Shown: piece by piece, positions 22,397-31,468 of the stretch
Numbering within the stretch: the stretch's first letter is position 1
Layout: each line of letters begins with the position of its first letter
NCBI GenBank assembly: GCA_937876095.1
Contig: CALFIE010000049.1
Span: forward strand, 1 to 39,292
Origin: an uncultured Flavobacteriales bacterium
Lineage (GTDB): Bacteria > Bacteroidota > Bacteroidia > Flavobacteriales > Weeksellaceae
Direction of reading: 5' to 3'
Length of the DNA: 39,292 bases
The notes under the pieces: model-generated
What the model was told of the DNA's origin: nothing
What the model saw: the letters and a program-made list of their open reading frames with translations, nothing else
Database searches by the model: none
Made by a program: the position numbers and the translations under genes

Positions 22397-23488
22397 ATGA
22401 GTTCAAAAAATAATAAAATCCGAGTAGGGATTTCCATCGGCGATTTCAATGGAATTGGCCCAGAAATTATTATGAAATCCCTGAAAGACAAATCAATAAC
22501 CGATTTTTTTACCCCTATTATTTTTGGATCTGGGAAACTGTTTACTTTTCAAAAAAATGTGTTCAAATTGGGACATAATTTCAATTATATTACCGATGCA
22601 ACTCAAGCGCAAAATGGTAAAATAAACATGGTAAACCTTTGGAAAGACAATGTAAATGTAACTTTTGGTTCACCAACCGAAGAATCTACCAAAATGGCAA
22701 TTGATTCTCTAGAATCAGCAACCAATGCTCTTTTGAAAAATGAAATTGATGTTTTGGTGACTGCTCCCATCAATAAAGATGAGATGATGAAACATGGTTT
22801 TTCACACGCAGGTCACACTGGATTTTTAGAAGAAAAAATGGGTAAAAAAGGACTGATGTTTTTAGTGACTGATGACTTGAAAGTGGCGGTTTCTACACAC
22901 CATATTCCGATTGCAAAGGTGGCCGAAAATATTTCTAAAGAAAAAATTAAGAAACAAATAAAAATTCTCAATCAATGTTTAATTGAAGATTTCTGCATTT
23001 CTAAACCGAAAATTGCAGTTTTAGGACTTAACCCACATTCTGGAGATGGCGGAGTTATTGGAAATGAAGAAATTGAAATCATAGAACCTGCTATACAAGA
23101 ACTTTTCTCACAAGGAATTTTGGCTTTTGGTCCATTTCCTGCAGATAGTTTTTTTCAGCCACAAAAAATCAAAAATTACGACGCTGTTTTAGCAATGTAT
23201 CACGATCAAGGCTTGGTTCCGTTCAAAACATTGGCATATGAAGAAGGTGTGAATTATACTGCAGGTTTACCACACATTCGCACTTCGCCAGATCACGGAG
23301 TTGCCTATGATATTGCTGGGAAAAATATCGCAGATGAACAGTCTTTTTCTGAAGCCATTTTTATGGCCATTAAAATTTTCAAAAACAGAAATGAACATCA
23401 GGATCTGACCAATAACAGATTACAAACTGGCAAAATTGCAGTAGGAAACGGAATAGACGAAGATTTACCAGAAGAAACAGAACTTTGA
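22397..23488 (+). CDS. pdxA: 4-hydroxythreonine-4-phosphate dehydrogenase
   Basis: A 363-residue PdxA, which oxidises 4-hydroxythreonine phosphate in the DXP-dependent pathway to pyridoxal phosphate. It shows VGISIGDFNGIGPEIIMKSL at the start, LVTAPINKDEMMKHGFSHAG (metal-binding His near HAGHTG), LNPHSGDGGVIGNEEIEII, GPFPADSFF and AMYHDQGLVPFKTLAYEEGV with GLPHIRTSPDHGVAYDIAGK, all conserved. It starts a plus-strand series leading to DUF177-rpmF and the acetyl-CoA carboxylase genes, though each has its own promoter. Confidence 0.96.
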   Translation: MSSKNNKIRVGISIGDFNGIGPEIIMKSLKDKSITDFFTPIIFGSGKLFTFQKNVFKLGHNFNYITDATQAQNGKINMVNLWKDNVNVTFGSPTEESTKMAIDSLESATNALLKNEIDVLVTAPINKDEMMKHGFSHAGHTGFLEEKMGKKGLMFLVTDDLKVAVSTHHIPIAKVAENISKEKIKKQIKILNQCLIEDFCISKPKIAVLGLNPHSGDGGVIGNEEIEIIEPAIQELFSQGILAFGPFPADSFFQPQKIKNYDAVLAMYHDQGLVPFKTLAYEEGVNYTAGLPHIRTSPDHGVAYDIAGKNIADEQSFSEAIFMAIKIFKNRNEHQDLTNNRLQTGKIAVGNGIDEDLPEETEL

Positions 23489-23529
23489 TTTTACCATTTT
23501 TTTGTCCAAAAAATAGGGACTAAAAAATA

Positions 23530-23561
23530 TTTGTAATATTCAAAAAAAAAAATTATTTTTG
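23530..23561 (+). promoter_or_regulatory. Promoter of the DUF177-rpmF operon
   Basis: TTTG (23530-23533), a 20-base spacer, and TATTTTTG (23554-23561), 14 bases before the DUF177 ATG, giving a very short leader. Confidence 0.65.
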
Positions 23562-23574
23562 CAAACTCATTCTT

Positions 23575-24096
23575 ATGGACAAGTTTAGAAACTACGACGT
23601 AGAATTTTCTGGCCTTAAAACCGGAAAATACGAGTTCAGATTCGAGATAGATAAGGCGTTCTTTGCACTTTTTGATGCAGAACAGGAGTTTAGTAATCCC
23701 AGAATTGTGGCAGATGTGTTATTAGAAAAACACACAACCTTCTTAGATTTTAGGATTAAAACTACAGGAATCGTAACCTTGGTTTGTGATATCACAGCTG
23801 AAGATTTCGACTATCCTATAAAAAATGAACTGCAAGTTTTGGTAAATTTCGGAGAGGAATACGATGACAGCAATGAGGAGGTGATTACCATTCCTGTACA
23901 TGATCACGCTTTCAATGTAGCGAACCTGATTTACGAGAACGTGGTACTAGCAATACCAATGAAGAAAATTTCGCCCAATGCAACCGAAGAAGATTTCAAA
24001 ATAATTGAAAAATTTAATGCAAGCGAACCAATAAAAACAGAAGAAATAAGCGATCCGAGATGGGACGCTTTGAAAAAATTAAAAGATAATAATTAG
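23575..24096 (+). CDS. DUF177 (YceD) family protein
   Basis: A 173-residue DUF177/YceD protein. Signs are FDAEQEFSNPRIVADVLLEK, TGIVTLVCDITAEDFDYPI, EEVITIPVHDHAFNVANLIY and the C-terminal DPRWDALKKLKDN. The family lies before rpmF in many bacteria and is linked to ribosome assembly / 23S rRNA; its molecular role is not settled. The usual CxxC-type zinc residues of other YceD members are reduced here to one Cys (TLVCDI). It is followed 53 bases later by rpmF. Confidence 0.88.
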   Translation: MDKFRNYDVEFSGLKTGKYEFRFEIDKAFFALFDAEQEFSNPRIVADVLLEKHTTFLDFRIKTTGIVTLVCDITAEDFDYPIKNELQVLVNFGEEYDDSNEEVITIPVHDHAFNVANLIYENVVLAIPMKKISPNATEEDFKIIEKFNASEPIKTEEISDPRWDALKKLKDNN

Positions 24097-24149
24097 CATA
24101 ACGTACAATTCTAATTTTTTTTAAAATTTAGAATTCAAAATTTACAACA

Positions 24150-24353
24150 ATGGCACATCCAAAGAGAAGACAATCTACAACCAGAAGAGACAAAAGAAGA
24201 ACCCACTACAAAGCAGTAGTTCCTCAATTGGCAAAAGATGCAACTACCGGCGAAATGCACCTGTATCACAGAGCACATTGGCACGAAGACAAACTTTATT
24301 ACAGAGGAAAAGTAGTATTGGAAAAAACAACTGAATCTACAGAAGAAAATTAA
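24150..24353 (+). CDS. rpmF: 50S ribosomal protein L32
   Basis: A 67-residue basic protein, MAHPKRRQSTTRRDKRRTHY at the start and HRAHWHEDKLYYRGKVV later, typical Bacteroidota L32. The usual zinc Cys residues are absent, as in the Cys-free form. It is the second gene after DUF177; a strong terminator follows, so accB is transcribed separately. In several other phyla the next gene would be a fatty-acid gene (plsX/fabH); here accB-accC come next. Confidence 0.96.
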   Translation: MAHPKRRQSTTRRDKRRTHYKAVVPQLAKDATTGEMHLYHRAHWHEDKLYYRGKVVLEKTTESTEEN

Positions 24354-24383
24354 GAAATCGCTTAAAAATCTTCATTTTTATAC

Positions 24384-24422
24384 AAAAACCACTCAATTTT
24401 TAATATTTTGGGTGGTTTTTTG
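24384..24422 (+). terminator. Terminator after rpmF
   Basis: AAAAACCACTCAA pairs with TTGGGTGGTTTTT (13-base stem with one G-U pair) and is followed by T's. Confidence 0.75.
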
Positions 24423-24433
24423 ATGTTTTTTTG

Positions 24434-24441
24434 TAACTTTG
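24434..24441 (+). promoter_or_regulatory. Promoter -7 element for accB (TAACTTTG)
   Basis: TAACTTTG, 26 bases before the accB ATG. Confidence 0.45.
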
Positions 24442-24466
24442 GACACCTTAATCAAACAATCAATTT

Positions 24467-24955
24467 ATGGATATTAAAGACATACAAAATCTCATTAGAT
24501 TTGTAGCAAAAGCAGAAGTTTCTGAAGTGAAATACAAAACCAAAGATTTTGAAATCATCATCAAAACTCCACTTGCTGGTAACGAAACCGTAAGTTATGT
24601 AGCACAACCAGCAGTTTATCAGCAAGCTGCTCCACAAGTAAATGCTGCAACTCCAGCTGCATCTTCTGCTACAAACACTGCGGAGAAAACAGACTCAAGT
24701 GCAGATGATAGTAAATTTATCACGATCAAATCACCTATGATTGGTACATTTTACAGAAAACCATCACCAGACAAAGACGTATTTGTAAACGTAGGAAGCA
24801 AAATTTCTGCAGGAAGTGTAGTTTGTGTGATAGAAGCAATGAAACTTTTCAACCAGATCGAATCTGAAGTAAGCGGTAAAATTGTAAAAATCTTGGTAGA
24901 TGATGCTTCACCTGTAGAATACGATCAACCATTATTTTTAGTAGACCCATCTTAA
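24467..24955 (+). CDS. accB: Biotin carboxyl carrier protein of acetyl-CoA carboxylase
   Basis: A 162-residue BCCP that carries CO2 on biotin between AccC and AccA/AccD in the first step of fatty-acid synthesis. The N-terminal part (MDIKDIQNLIRFVAKAEVSE) is followed by an Ala/Pro/Thr-rich linker (about 45-80) and a biotinyl domain (84-162) with the attachment motif VIEAMKLFN, biotin on Lys126. The length is normal. accC follows 80 bases later, the standard order. Confidence 0.96.
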   Translation: MDIKDIQNLIRFVAKAEVSEVKYKTKDFEIIIKTPLAGNETVSYVAQPAVYQQAAPQVNAATPAASSATNTAEKTDSSADDSKFITIKSPMIGTFYRKPSPDKDVFVNVGSKISAGSVVCVIEAMKLFNQIESEVSGKIVKILVDDASPVEYDQPLFLVDPS

Positions 24956-24994
24956 TTTATAAATGATCAGCAATCAAGAAATTGCAAAAAATCA

Positions 24995-25026
24995 TTATCT
25001 AATTTTCAAATTATCTAATTTTCAAA
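24995..25026. repeat. 16-base direct repeat upstream of accC
   Basis: TTATCTAATTTTCAAA occurs twice in tandem (24995-25010, 25011-25026), just before the accC start. It could be a regulatory site or simply slippage. Confidence 0.85.
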
Positions 25027-25035
25027 TTAATTAAG

Positions 25036-26391
25036 ATGTTCAAAAAAATACTAATTGCCAATCGTGGTGAAATCGCCATGAGAATTCTGAGGACTTGCAA
25101 AGAAATGGGCATAAAAACAGTGGCAGTCTATTCTACTGCTGACAAAGACAGTTTACACGTTCGTTTTGCAGACGAAGCAGTTTGCATAGGTCCACCTGCA
25201 AGCAAAGATTCTTACCTGAAAATATCCAACATCATAGCTGCAGCAGAAATTACCAATGCAGATGCAATACATCCTGGTTACGGATTTTTGTCAGAAAACG
25301 CTAATTTTTCAAGAATTTGCCAAAACAATGGTATCAAATTCATAGGAGCAACTCCAGAGCAAATCGAAAGAATGGGTGACAAAGCCACTGCAAAATCTAC
25401 CATGAAAGAAGCAGGAATACCTTGTGTACCTGGTTCTGAAGGTTTGATTGATTCCTACGAAACTGCTGCGAAATTAGCCGAAGAAATCGGTTATCCTGTG
25501 ATGATAAAAGCAACAGCAGGAGGTGGCGGAAAAGGAATGCGAGCTGTCTGGAAAGCAGAAGATCTCAAAAATCATTGGGAATCTGCAATACAAGAAGCAG
25601 TTGCCGCATTCGGAAATGGTGGAATGTATATGGAAAAACTCATTGTAGAACCAAGACACATAGAAATTCAAATTGCAGGCGACCAATATGGTAAAGCTTG
25701 TCACCTCTCAGAAAGAGACTGCTCTGTACAACGAAGAAACCAAAAATTAACTGAAGAAACGCCGTCTCCTTTTATGACCGAAGAACTTCGCCAAAAAATG
25801 GGTGATGCTGCAGTAAAAGCAGCTGAATTTATTGGTTATGAAGGAGTAGGAACCATAGAATTTTTGGTAGATAAAGACCGAAATTTCTATTTTATGGAGA
25901 TGAATACCAGAATTCAAGTAGAGCATCCAATTACCGAACAAGTAATTGATTATGATTTGGTAAGAGAGCAAATTCTTTTGGCTGCAGGAAACCCAATTTC
26001 AGGTAAAAATTATATTCCAAATTTACATTCTATAGAGTGTAGAATCAATGCAGAAGATCCTTTCAACGAGTTTAGACCATCTCCTGGTAAAATTACAGGG
26101 CTCAATATTCCGGGTGGACACGGAATCCGAATAGACACCCATGTTTATTCTGGTTACACCATTCCTTCTAACTACGACTCTATGATTGCAAAACTGATTG
26201 TAACTGCACAGAGCCGTGAAGAAGCCATTGCCAAAATGAAACGTGCGCTAGACGAATTTTATATAGAAGGTGTGAAAACGACCATTCCGTTTCATCAACA
26301 ATTGATGGAGAATGAGGACTACATCGCAGGAAATTACACTACCAAATTTATGGAGGATTTCGTGATAGATAAGAATTTTGATCGTCAATAA
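25036..26391 (+). CDS. accC: Biotin carboxylase subunit of acetyl-CoA carboxylase
   Basis: A 451-residue biotin carboxylase that uses ATP and bicarbonate to carboxylate the biotin of AccB. The start MFKKILIANRGEIAMRILRT is canonical. ATP-grasp features include IKATAGGGGKGMRAVW (Gly-rich loop), CSVQRRNQKLTEETPSP, EFLVDKDRNFYFMEMNTRIQ and VEHPITEQVIDYDLVREQIL; the C-terminal domain follows with ECRINAEDPFNEFRPSPGKI. All active-site elements appear intact. It is followed by a terminator. Confidence 0.97.
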   Translation: MFKKILIANRGEIAMRILRTCKEMGIKTVAVYSTADKDSLHVRFADEAVCIGPPASKDSYLKISNIIAAAEITNADAIHPGYGFLSENANFSRICQNNGIKFIGATPEQIERMGDKATAKSTMKEAGIPCVPGSEGLIDSYETAAKLAEEIGYPVMIKATAGGGGKGMRAVWKAEDLKNHWESAIQEAVAAFGNGGMYMEKLIVEPRHIEIQIAGDQYGKACHLSERDCSVQRRNQKLTEETPSPFMTEELRQKMGDAAVKAAEFIGYEGVGTIEFLVDKDRNFYFMEMNTRIQVEHPITEQVIDYDLVREQILLAAGNPISGKNYIPNLHSIECRINAEDPFNEFRPSPGKITGLNIPGGHGIRIDTHVYSGYTIPSNYDSMIAKLIVTAQSREEAIAKMKRALDEFYIEGVKTTIPFHQQLMENEDYIAGNYTTKFMEDFVIDKNFDRQ

Positions 26392-26414
26392 TTTTTTTAT
26401 TTAATGATGATACC

Positions 26415-26445
26415 AAAAACTGCTTCGTGTGAAGCAGTTTTTTTC
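26415..26445 (+). terminator. Terminator after accC
   Basis: Perfect 12-base stem AAAAACTGCTTC / GAAGCAGTTTTT, loop GTGT, followed by T's. Confidence 0.8.
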
Positions 26446-26470
26446 TTACAGAAAATTAAATATTTATCTA

Positions 26471-26478
26471 TAAATTTG
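26471..26478 (+). promoter_or_regulatory. Promoter -7 element for rocD (TAAATTTG)
   Basis: TAAATTTG, 17 bases before the rocD ATG. Confidence 0.45.
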
Positions 26479-26494
26479 TAAAAAAGAAAAAATA

Positions 26495-27745
26495 ATGTCA
26501 TCAACAACCAAAACAAAAGATACCGCTTATTTCATAGAACTAGAAAATCAGCACGGCGCACACAATTACCATCCACTTCCTGTAGTTTTAGAAAAAGGAG
26601 AAGGTGTTTTTGTGTGGGATGTAGAAGGTAAAAGATATTATGATTTTCTATCAGCTTATTCCGCTGTTAATCAGGGACATTCCCACCCAAAAATTATTTC
26701 GGCTTTAGTAGATCAAGCACAGAAATTAGCGTTGACTTCCAGAGCATTTTTCAATAATAAATTGGGAGAATACGAGAAAAAAATCACCACTCTTTTTGGT
26801 TATGATAAGGTTTTACCTATGAATTCTGGCGCAGAAGCAGTAGAAACTGCAGTGAAATTAGCCAGAAAATGGAGTTACGAAGTGAAAAAAATCCACGGAA
26901 ATGACGCCAAAATTATCGTTTGCGAAAACAATTTTCACGGGAGAACTACCACGATTGTTTCTTTTTCTAATGATCCTGAAGCTCATAACAATTACGGACC
27001 TTTTACACCAGGTTTCATCAGAATTCCTTATAATGATTTAGATGAACTCCGCAATATTTTGGAAGAAGAAGGCGAAACAATTGCAGCATTTTTGGTAGAA
27101 CCAATTCAAGGTGAAGCAGGAGTCTTCGTTCCGGACGAAGGTTATCTAAAATCGGCAGCTGATTTATGCAAAAAACACAATGTGCTATTTGTAGCAGACG
27201 AAGTACAAACAGGCATTGCAAGAACCGGAAAACTGATTGCTTGTCACCACGAAAACGTACGACCTGATATTTTAATTCTAGGAAAAGCACTTTCTGGTGG
27301 TATGTATCCTGTTTCAGCAGTTTTGGCGAATAATGAAATTATGAATGTCATACATCCTGGTCAACATGGTTCTACTTTCGGTGGAAATCCAATAGGTTGT
27401 GCTGTTGCAATGGCTGCACTAGAAGTGGTAGAAGAAGAAAAACTAAGCGAAAGAGCAGAATATTTGGGTCAACTTTTTAGAAAAGAAATCCAAAAAATCA
27501 TAGAAAAAACAGACCTCATTTACGCAGTTCGTGGTAAAGGTTTGCTCAATGCTATTTTGGTAAATGACACGCCAAGTTCTGCAACTGCTTGGAATATGTG
27601 TTTGCAACTGGCCGAAAAAGGTTTGCTCGCAAAACCAACACACGGAAACATCATCAGATTAGCACCACCTTTGGTAATTACCGAAGAACAATTGATGGAT
27701 TGCGTAGCCATCATTTCTGAAGTAATTTTTAATTTTAAAAAATAA
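26495..27745 (+). CDS. rocD: Ornithine aminotransferase
   Basis: A 416-residue class III PLP-dependent aminotransferase that moves the delta-amino group of ornithine to 2-oxoglutarate. It has the family start NYHPLPVVLEKGEGVFVWDV, GAEAVETAVKLARKWSYEVK, the region CENNFHGRTTTIVSFSND, FLVEPIQGEAGVFVPDEGYL, LFVADEVQTGIARTGK and the PLP Lys in LILGKALSGGMYPVSAVLA. The length and motifs favour ornithine over acetylornithine aminotransferase. The glycosyltransferase run begins three bases after its stop, so read-through is likely although the functions differ. Confidence 0.92.
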   Translation: MSSTTKTKDTAYFIELENQHGAHNYHPLPVVLEKGEGVFVWDVEGKRYYDFLSAYSAVNQGHSHPKIISALVDQAQKLALTSRAFFNNKLGEYEKKITTLFGYDKVLPMNSGAEAVETAVKLARKWSYEVKKIHGNDAKIIVCENNFHGRTTTIVSFSNDPEAHNNYGPFTPGFIRIPYNDLDELRNILEEEGETIAAFLVEPIQGEAGVFVPDEGYLKSAADLCKKHNVLFVADEVQTGIARTGKLIACHHENVRPDILILGKALSGGMYPVSAVLANNEIMNVIHPGQHGSTFGGNPIGCAVAMAALEVVEEEKLSERAEYLGQLFRKEIQKIIEKTDLIYAVRGKGLLNAILVNDTPSSATAWNMCLQLAEKGLLAKPTHGNIIRLAPPLVITEEQLMDCVAIISEVIFNFKK

Positions 27746-27748
27746 AAA

Positions 27749-28525
27749 TTGGTTTCAAAAGAGAAAATCAGCGGTCTAATCATCACCTACAACGAAGAAA
27801 AAAACATTTCAGAAATTTTGGATTGTTTTGATTTTTGTGATGAAATAGTGATCGTAGATTCTTTTAGTAATGATGAAACCAAAAAAATTGCCCTAAAAAA
27901 CCCGAAAGTAATTTTCATAGAAAACGCTTTCGAAGATTTTACCAAACAACGAAATATCGCTCTGGATCACGCCAAAAACGATTGGGTACTTTTCTTGGAT
28001 GGCGATGAGCGAATTACACCTGAACTTAAACAAGAAATCCTCACTGAATTAGATAAAAAAGATAAGAAAGACGCTTACTATTTCTACCGACAATTTTTTT
28101 TCAGCGGAAAACCTTTGCATTTTTCGGGGACCCAAACTGATAAAAATTTTCGGATTTTCAGGAAATCAAAATCGCGATACAAGGCAGACAAAAAAGTACA
28201 CGAAACACTCGATGTCAACGGAACTATAGGCGAATTGCACCACAAACTTTTGCACTACTCAGTTGCAGATTACGATTCGTATCGCAAAAAAATGATACAT
28301 TATGGCGTACTAAAAGGTCAAGAATTATTTGCTAAAGGTAAAAAATACAGCGTAATCACTCAATACATAAAAACATTTTTCAAATTTTTCAAAACCTATA
28401 TCTTACGATTGGGTTTTCTGGATGGGAAAGCAGGATTTCAACTCTCCTATTTGCAAACTTTGAGCGTATATGAAACCTACGAATCTTTGAAAAAAGAAGA
28501 AAAAAAAGCAAACACAAAACATTGA
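27749..28525 (+). CDS. Glycosyltransferase family 2, WaaE/KdtX-like
   Basis: A 258-residue family 2 enzyme of the lipopolysaccharide-core type (WaaE-like). Signs are ISGLIITYNEEKNISEILDC at the start, VIVDSFSNDETKKIA, KQRNIALDHAKNDWVLFLDGDERIT with the DxD, and FRIFRKSKSRYKADKKVHET. The C-terminal half includes a hydrophobic stretch (YIKTFFKFFKTYILRLGF) near residue 210 that may bind the membrane. The start is TTG (27749) because no ATG appears before residue 185. It is the first of five glycan genes in a row; spacing to the next is one base. Confidence 0.86.
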   Translation: MVSKEKISGLIITYNEEKNISEILDCFDFCDEIVIVDSFSNDETKKIALKNPKVIFIENAFEDFTKQRNIALDHAKNDWVLFLDGDERITPELKQEILTELDKKDKKDAYYFYRQFFFSGKPLHFSGTQTDKNFRIFRKSKSRYKADKKVHETLDVNGTIGELHHKLLHYSVADYDSYRKKMIHYGVLKGQELFAKGKKYSVITQYIKTFFKFFKTYILRLGFLDGKAGFQLSYLQTLSVYETYESLKKEEKKANTKH

Positions 28526-28526
28526 G

Positions 28527-29483
28527 ATGAAAATAGTGGTAATCAGTTTTGATTTTTGGAACTACGATGCACACATTGTAGAAACCTTGCGCAAAATGGG
28601 GATAGATGCGCACCACATCAATATCGGTGCTTATAAACACCAAAATTTAGCTGCCAAAATCACCAATGCTTTTTCAAAAATATTTTTAAAGAAAAACCTG
28701 AAAAACATCAAAAGACAGGAACTTATTTTAGAAAAATTATCCGAATTTGGCAAACAAGACCAGATTTTGGTCATCAATCCTGAATTGATAGAGCGAAAAT
28801 ACCACGAGAAAATTAAAAATTACACCAACAAATACATTGCCTATTTGTATGATAGTTTGGCGCGTTGTCCTGCAGAACATTTACTGGATTTGTTTGATGA
28901 AGTATTCTCTTTTGATCCAAAAGATGCTAAAACGCACGGTTTTCAGCTGATTACCAACTACAATTATTTACCAGAACAGCAGTACAATCCATCTCCGAAA
29001 TACAGTCTCATTTATTTGGCTTCGTTTGATGATCGTTTGAAAATTGCCGAAAAAATTGCCGAAAAATTAGAGGTTTTCAAACTTTCTTATTATTTTAAAA
29101 TTGTTGGAAAAAAAGCGTGGAAAAAACAGATTTTTGGTAAGAAAAAACCCAAAATCATCTATACCAGAAAAAGAACCAATCATCAAGATATTCCAAATAT
29201 ATATGCAGAAGGAAAAGTGATTCTGGATTTGGTGCGTGAAAAGCAAGATGGATTGAGTTTCCGGATTTTAGAAGCAATGGCTCTGAAGAAAAAAATCATT
29301 ACAAGCAATCCTACTGTTGTAGATTACGATTTCTATTTGCCAGAAAATATTTTGGTGATGAAACCAGATTTGTCTAACTTAGAAAAATCATTCTTTGAGG
29401 CTGATTATCAAGAACTAAACCCAGAGATATATTATAAATATACCATTGATCATTGGGTGAAAACCGTATTCAAATTATCATGA
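28527..29483 (+). CDS. Glycosyltransferase-like protein, module copy 1 (GT-B type C-terminal half)
   Basis: A 318-residue protein whose N-terminus (MKIVVISFDFWNYDAHIVET) looks like a Rossmann start. The C-terminal half resembles a GT-B donor domain, with VILDLVREKQDGLSFRILEA followed by MALKKKIITSNPTVVDYDF, the analogue of the E-x7-E nucleotide-sugar motif. I cannot name the subfamily. It has a clear paralogue at 30444-31454 sharing GLSxRxxEA, KKxIT and NPxVxxYDFYLPENI. No membrane helices. It overlaps the next gene by four bases (ATGA), so they are coupled. Likely a cytoplasmic sugar transferase for surface glycan. Confidence 0.7.
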   Translation: MKIVVISFDFWNYDAHIVETLRKMGIDAHHINIGAYKHQNLAAKITNAFSKIFLKKNLKNIKRQELILEKLSEFGKQDQILVINPELIERKYHEKIKNYTNKYIAYLYDSLARCPAEHLLDLFDEVFSFDPKDAKTHGFQLITNYNYLPEQQYNPSPKYSLIYLASFDDRLKIAEKIAEKLEVFKLSYYFKIVGKKAWKKQIFGKKKPKIIYTRKRTNHQDIPNIYAEGKVILDLVREKQDGLSFRILEAMALKKKIITSNPTVVDYDFYLPENILVMKPDLSNLEKSFFEADYQELNPEIYYKYTIDHWVKTVFKLS

Positions 29484-30451
29484 CCACTTCTGTAGCTATG
29501 TGCACCTATAATGGTGAGAAATTTTTACAACCGCAATTAGATTCTATCTTAAACCAAAGTGTACAAGTAGATGAAATTGTTGTCTGTGACGATGGTTCTA
29601 CAGATTCTACTATGAAAATTCTGGAAGACTATGCCACAAAATACCCTAAAATTTTCAGAATTTACCAAAATGCTGAAAACCTACGAAGTGTAAAAAACTT
29701 TGAAAAAGCGATTTCACTATGCAGCAATGATATTATTTTTTTAAGCGATCAAGATGATATTTGGTTGCCAGAAAAGGTAAAAAAAATGGTGCAATATTTT
29801 ATGCATCATACAGGAATTTCGGTACTTTGCACCAATGGTTTTGGGATAGATGAAGCTAATAACATTTTAGATGTTATCACTATTTGGGATGCACCAGAAT
29901 TGGTTCGACAAAGTGGCGGAAGATTTGATTATTTTGAAATACTTAGCAGAATAGAAAATTTTGCTACAGGTGCAACTATGGCAATAAGAAAAAAATATTT
30001 GAAAGAAATTATTCCTTTTCCTTTATTAGAAGGTTTTCATCATGATGAGTGGATTGCTTTAATATCTGCTTCACAGAGAAAAATTGAAATTTTAGATGAA
30101 AAACTTTTCAAATATAGAGTTCATAACCAGCAGTTAGTTGGAGGTGTTTTCTATAAAAACTCCAAAAAACAAAAAAAGAGAATGACTAATTGTTTTAGCA
30201 TTTATAATGAAAAAAAAGATTTTACTACCTATAAAAAGCTCCTAAAACGATTATCTACGTCACATAAAAAATATAAAAATTTAGAACAAAAAAGTGTTAT
30301 CCAACAAGAATTTATAAAAAATGAAAAACAAAACATTGAGAATCTATTTAATGAAATGAAAAAGACGATGAGAAAGAAATATCCTATTTCTAGCGTTTTA
30401 TTGCAAATTTCTGATACTTTTACTAATAAAAGAAGGATTGTTAATGAGTAA
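29480..30451 (+). CDS. Glycosyltransferase family 2, rhamnosyltransferase-like, module copy 1
   Basis: A 323-residue family 2 enzyme starting MTTSVAMCTYNGEKFLQPQL. Motifs are EIVVCDDGSTDSTMKIL, DIIFLSDQDDIWLPEKV (metal site and rhamnosyltransferase-like acidic run), NFATGATMAIRKKYLKE and HHDEWIALISAS, the usual catalytic-base region. It is paralogous to the gene at 31469. The start is the ATG overlapping the previous stop. The last ~100 residues are Lys-rich, and from about 30130 the DNA becomes more A/T-rich. Donor and acceptor are unknown. Confidence 0.85.
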   Translation: MTTSVAMCTYNGEKFLQPQLDSILNQSVQVDEIVVCDDGSTDSTMKILEDYATKYPKIFRIYQNAENLRSVKNFEKAISLCSNDIIFLSDQDDIWLPEKVKKMVQYFMHHTGISVLCTNGFGIDEANNILDVITIWDAPELVRQSGGRFDYFEILSRIENFATGATMAIRKKYLKEIIPFPLLEGFHHDEWIALISASQRKIEILDEKLFKYRVHNQQLVGGVFYKNSKKQKKRMTNCFSIYNEKKDFTTYKKLLKRLSTSHKKYKNLEQKSVIQQEFIKNEKQNIENLFNEMKKTMRKKYPISSVLLQISDTFTNKRRIVNE

Positions 30452-31454
30452 TTTGTTTCAAAAAAAAACTATAATCATTCACATTCCTGATGATTTTGGT
30501 TTGCCCGAAATGTTTAAAAAAAATCTAGAACAATTAGATTTTCATGTTATTTCTTTAGATCATTTGAAAAAAGAAGAAAAAATTTCTACTCTTGATTATT
30601 CAATTCATGTATGGAAAAAAGTTATTAATAATGATAAAACATATAAATCAGAAACAAAAGAAAAAAACAGATTACTAAAAGAAAAAAAAATTCAACTAGA
30701 ATTATTACGTTCCATAAAAGATAAAACAGATTTCGCTTTAATTATTAGACCAGATTTACTTGATACAGAAGTCATAAAAGCTATAAAATCATCTACTCAC
30801 AAAATGATTGGTTATCAATGGGATGGTTTAGAGAGGTATCCTAAAATATTTTCAAAAATAGATTTTTTTGATCATTTTTTTGTATTTGATGAGAGAGATT
30901 TATGTTATAATCCAAAATTAAAAACAACAACCAATTTTTATTTTGATTATGATATCGAAGAAAATTCTGATATAGATTCTGATGTTTTTTTTATTGGTAG
31001 TTTTATAAATAATCGTATGAAAGCTTTGTTTGAAATTTCAGAACATTTAAAAAATAAAGGATTACAACTTAACATAAATGTCGTTGGTTGCAACAGAAAA
31101 TATATAGAATTAAATAATCATAAAGGTGTTAATTTTTTAACAAACATTTTGAACTTTAAAGAAAATTATAATGCAATTAAAAAAACAAAAGCAATTTTAG
31201 ATTTATTGAATGACATCCATAATGGCTTATCTTTAAGAACATTTGAAGCAATTGGATTTCAAAAAAAATTAATTACAAACAACCCTTTAGTAAAAAATTA
31301 TGATTTCTATTTACCTGAAAATATATTTATTTTAGGAGAAAGAAACATTGATGAGTTGGAACAATTCCTTGAAACCCCCTATCAAAAATTAGAAAATGAA
31401 ATTTATGAAAAATATAGTTTTAGTTTTTGGTTAAAAAATATTTTATACAATTAA
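30444..31454 (+). CDS. Glycosyltransferase-like protein, module copy 2
   Basis: A 336-residue paralogue of the gene at 28527, with the same C-terminal signature (AILDLLNDIHNGLSLRTFEA, then GFQKKLITNNPLVKNYDFYL). The N-terminus differs (MSNLFQKKTIIIHIPDDFGL), with a Lys/Glu helix around residues 65-90. The ATG overlaps the previous gene's stop by eight bases. The DNA is very A/T-rich. Together with the next gene it repeats the order GT-like - GT2 seen just upstream. The precise activity is not known. Confidence 0.7.
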   Translation: MSNLFQKKTIIIHIPDDFGLPEMFKKNLEQLDFHVISLDHLKKEEKISTLDYSIHVWKKVINNDKTYKSETKEKNRLLKEKKIQLELLRSIKDKTDFALIIRPDLLDTEVIKAIKSSTHKMIGYQWDGLERYPKIFSKIDFFDHFFVFDERDLCYNPKLKTTTNFYFDYDIEENSDIDSDVFFIGSFINNRMKALFEISEHLKNKGLQLNINVVGCNRKYIELNNHKGVNFLTNILNFKENYNAIKKTKAILDLLNDIHNGLSLRTFEAIGFQKKLITNNPLVKNYDFYLPENIFILGERNIDELEQFLETPYQKLENEIYEKYSFSFWLKNILYN

Positions 31455-31468
31455 TCAACTATTGAAAA

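Noticed and set aside
22284..22397. FMN riboswitch upstream of ribE
   Set aside because: The 110-base divergent gap is too short and lacks the conserved RFN segments.
24995..25026. accC spacer repeat as an insertion footprint
   Set aside because: Two tandem copies without intervening sequence are better explained by slippage than by target-site duplication.
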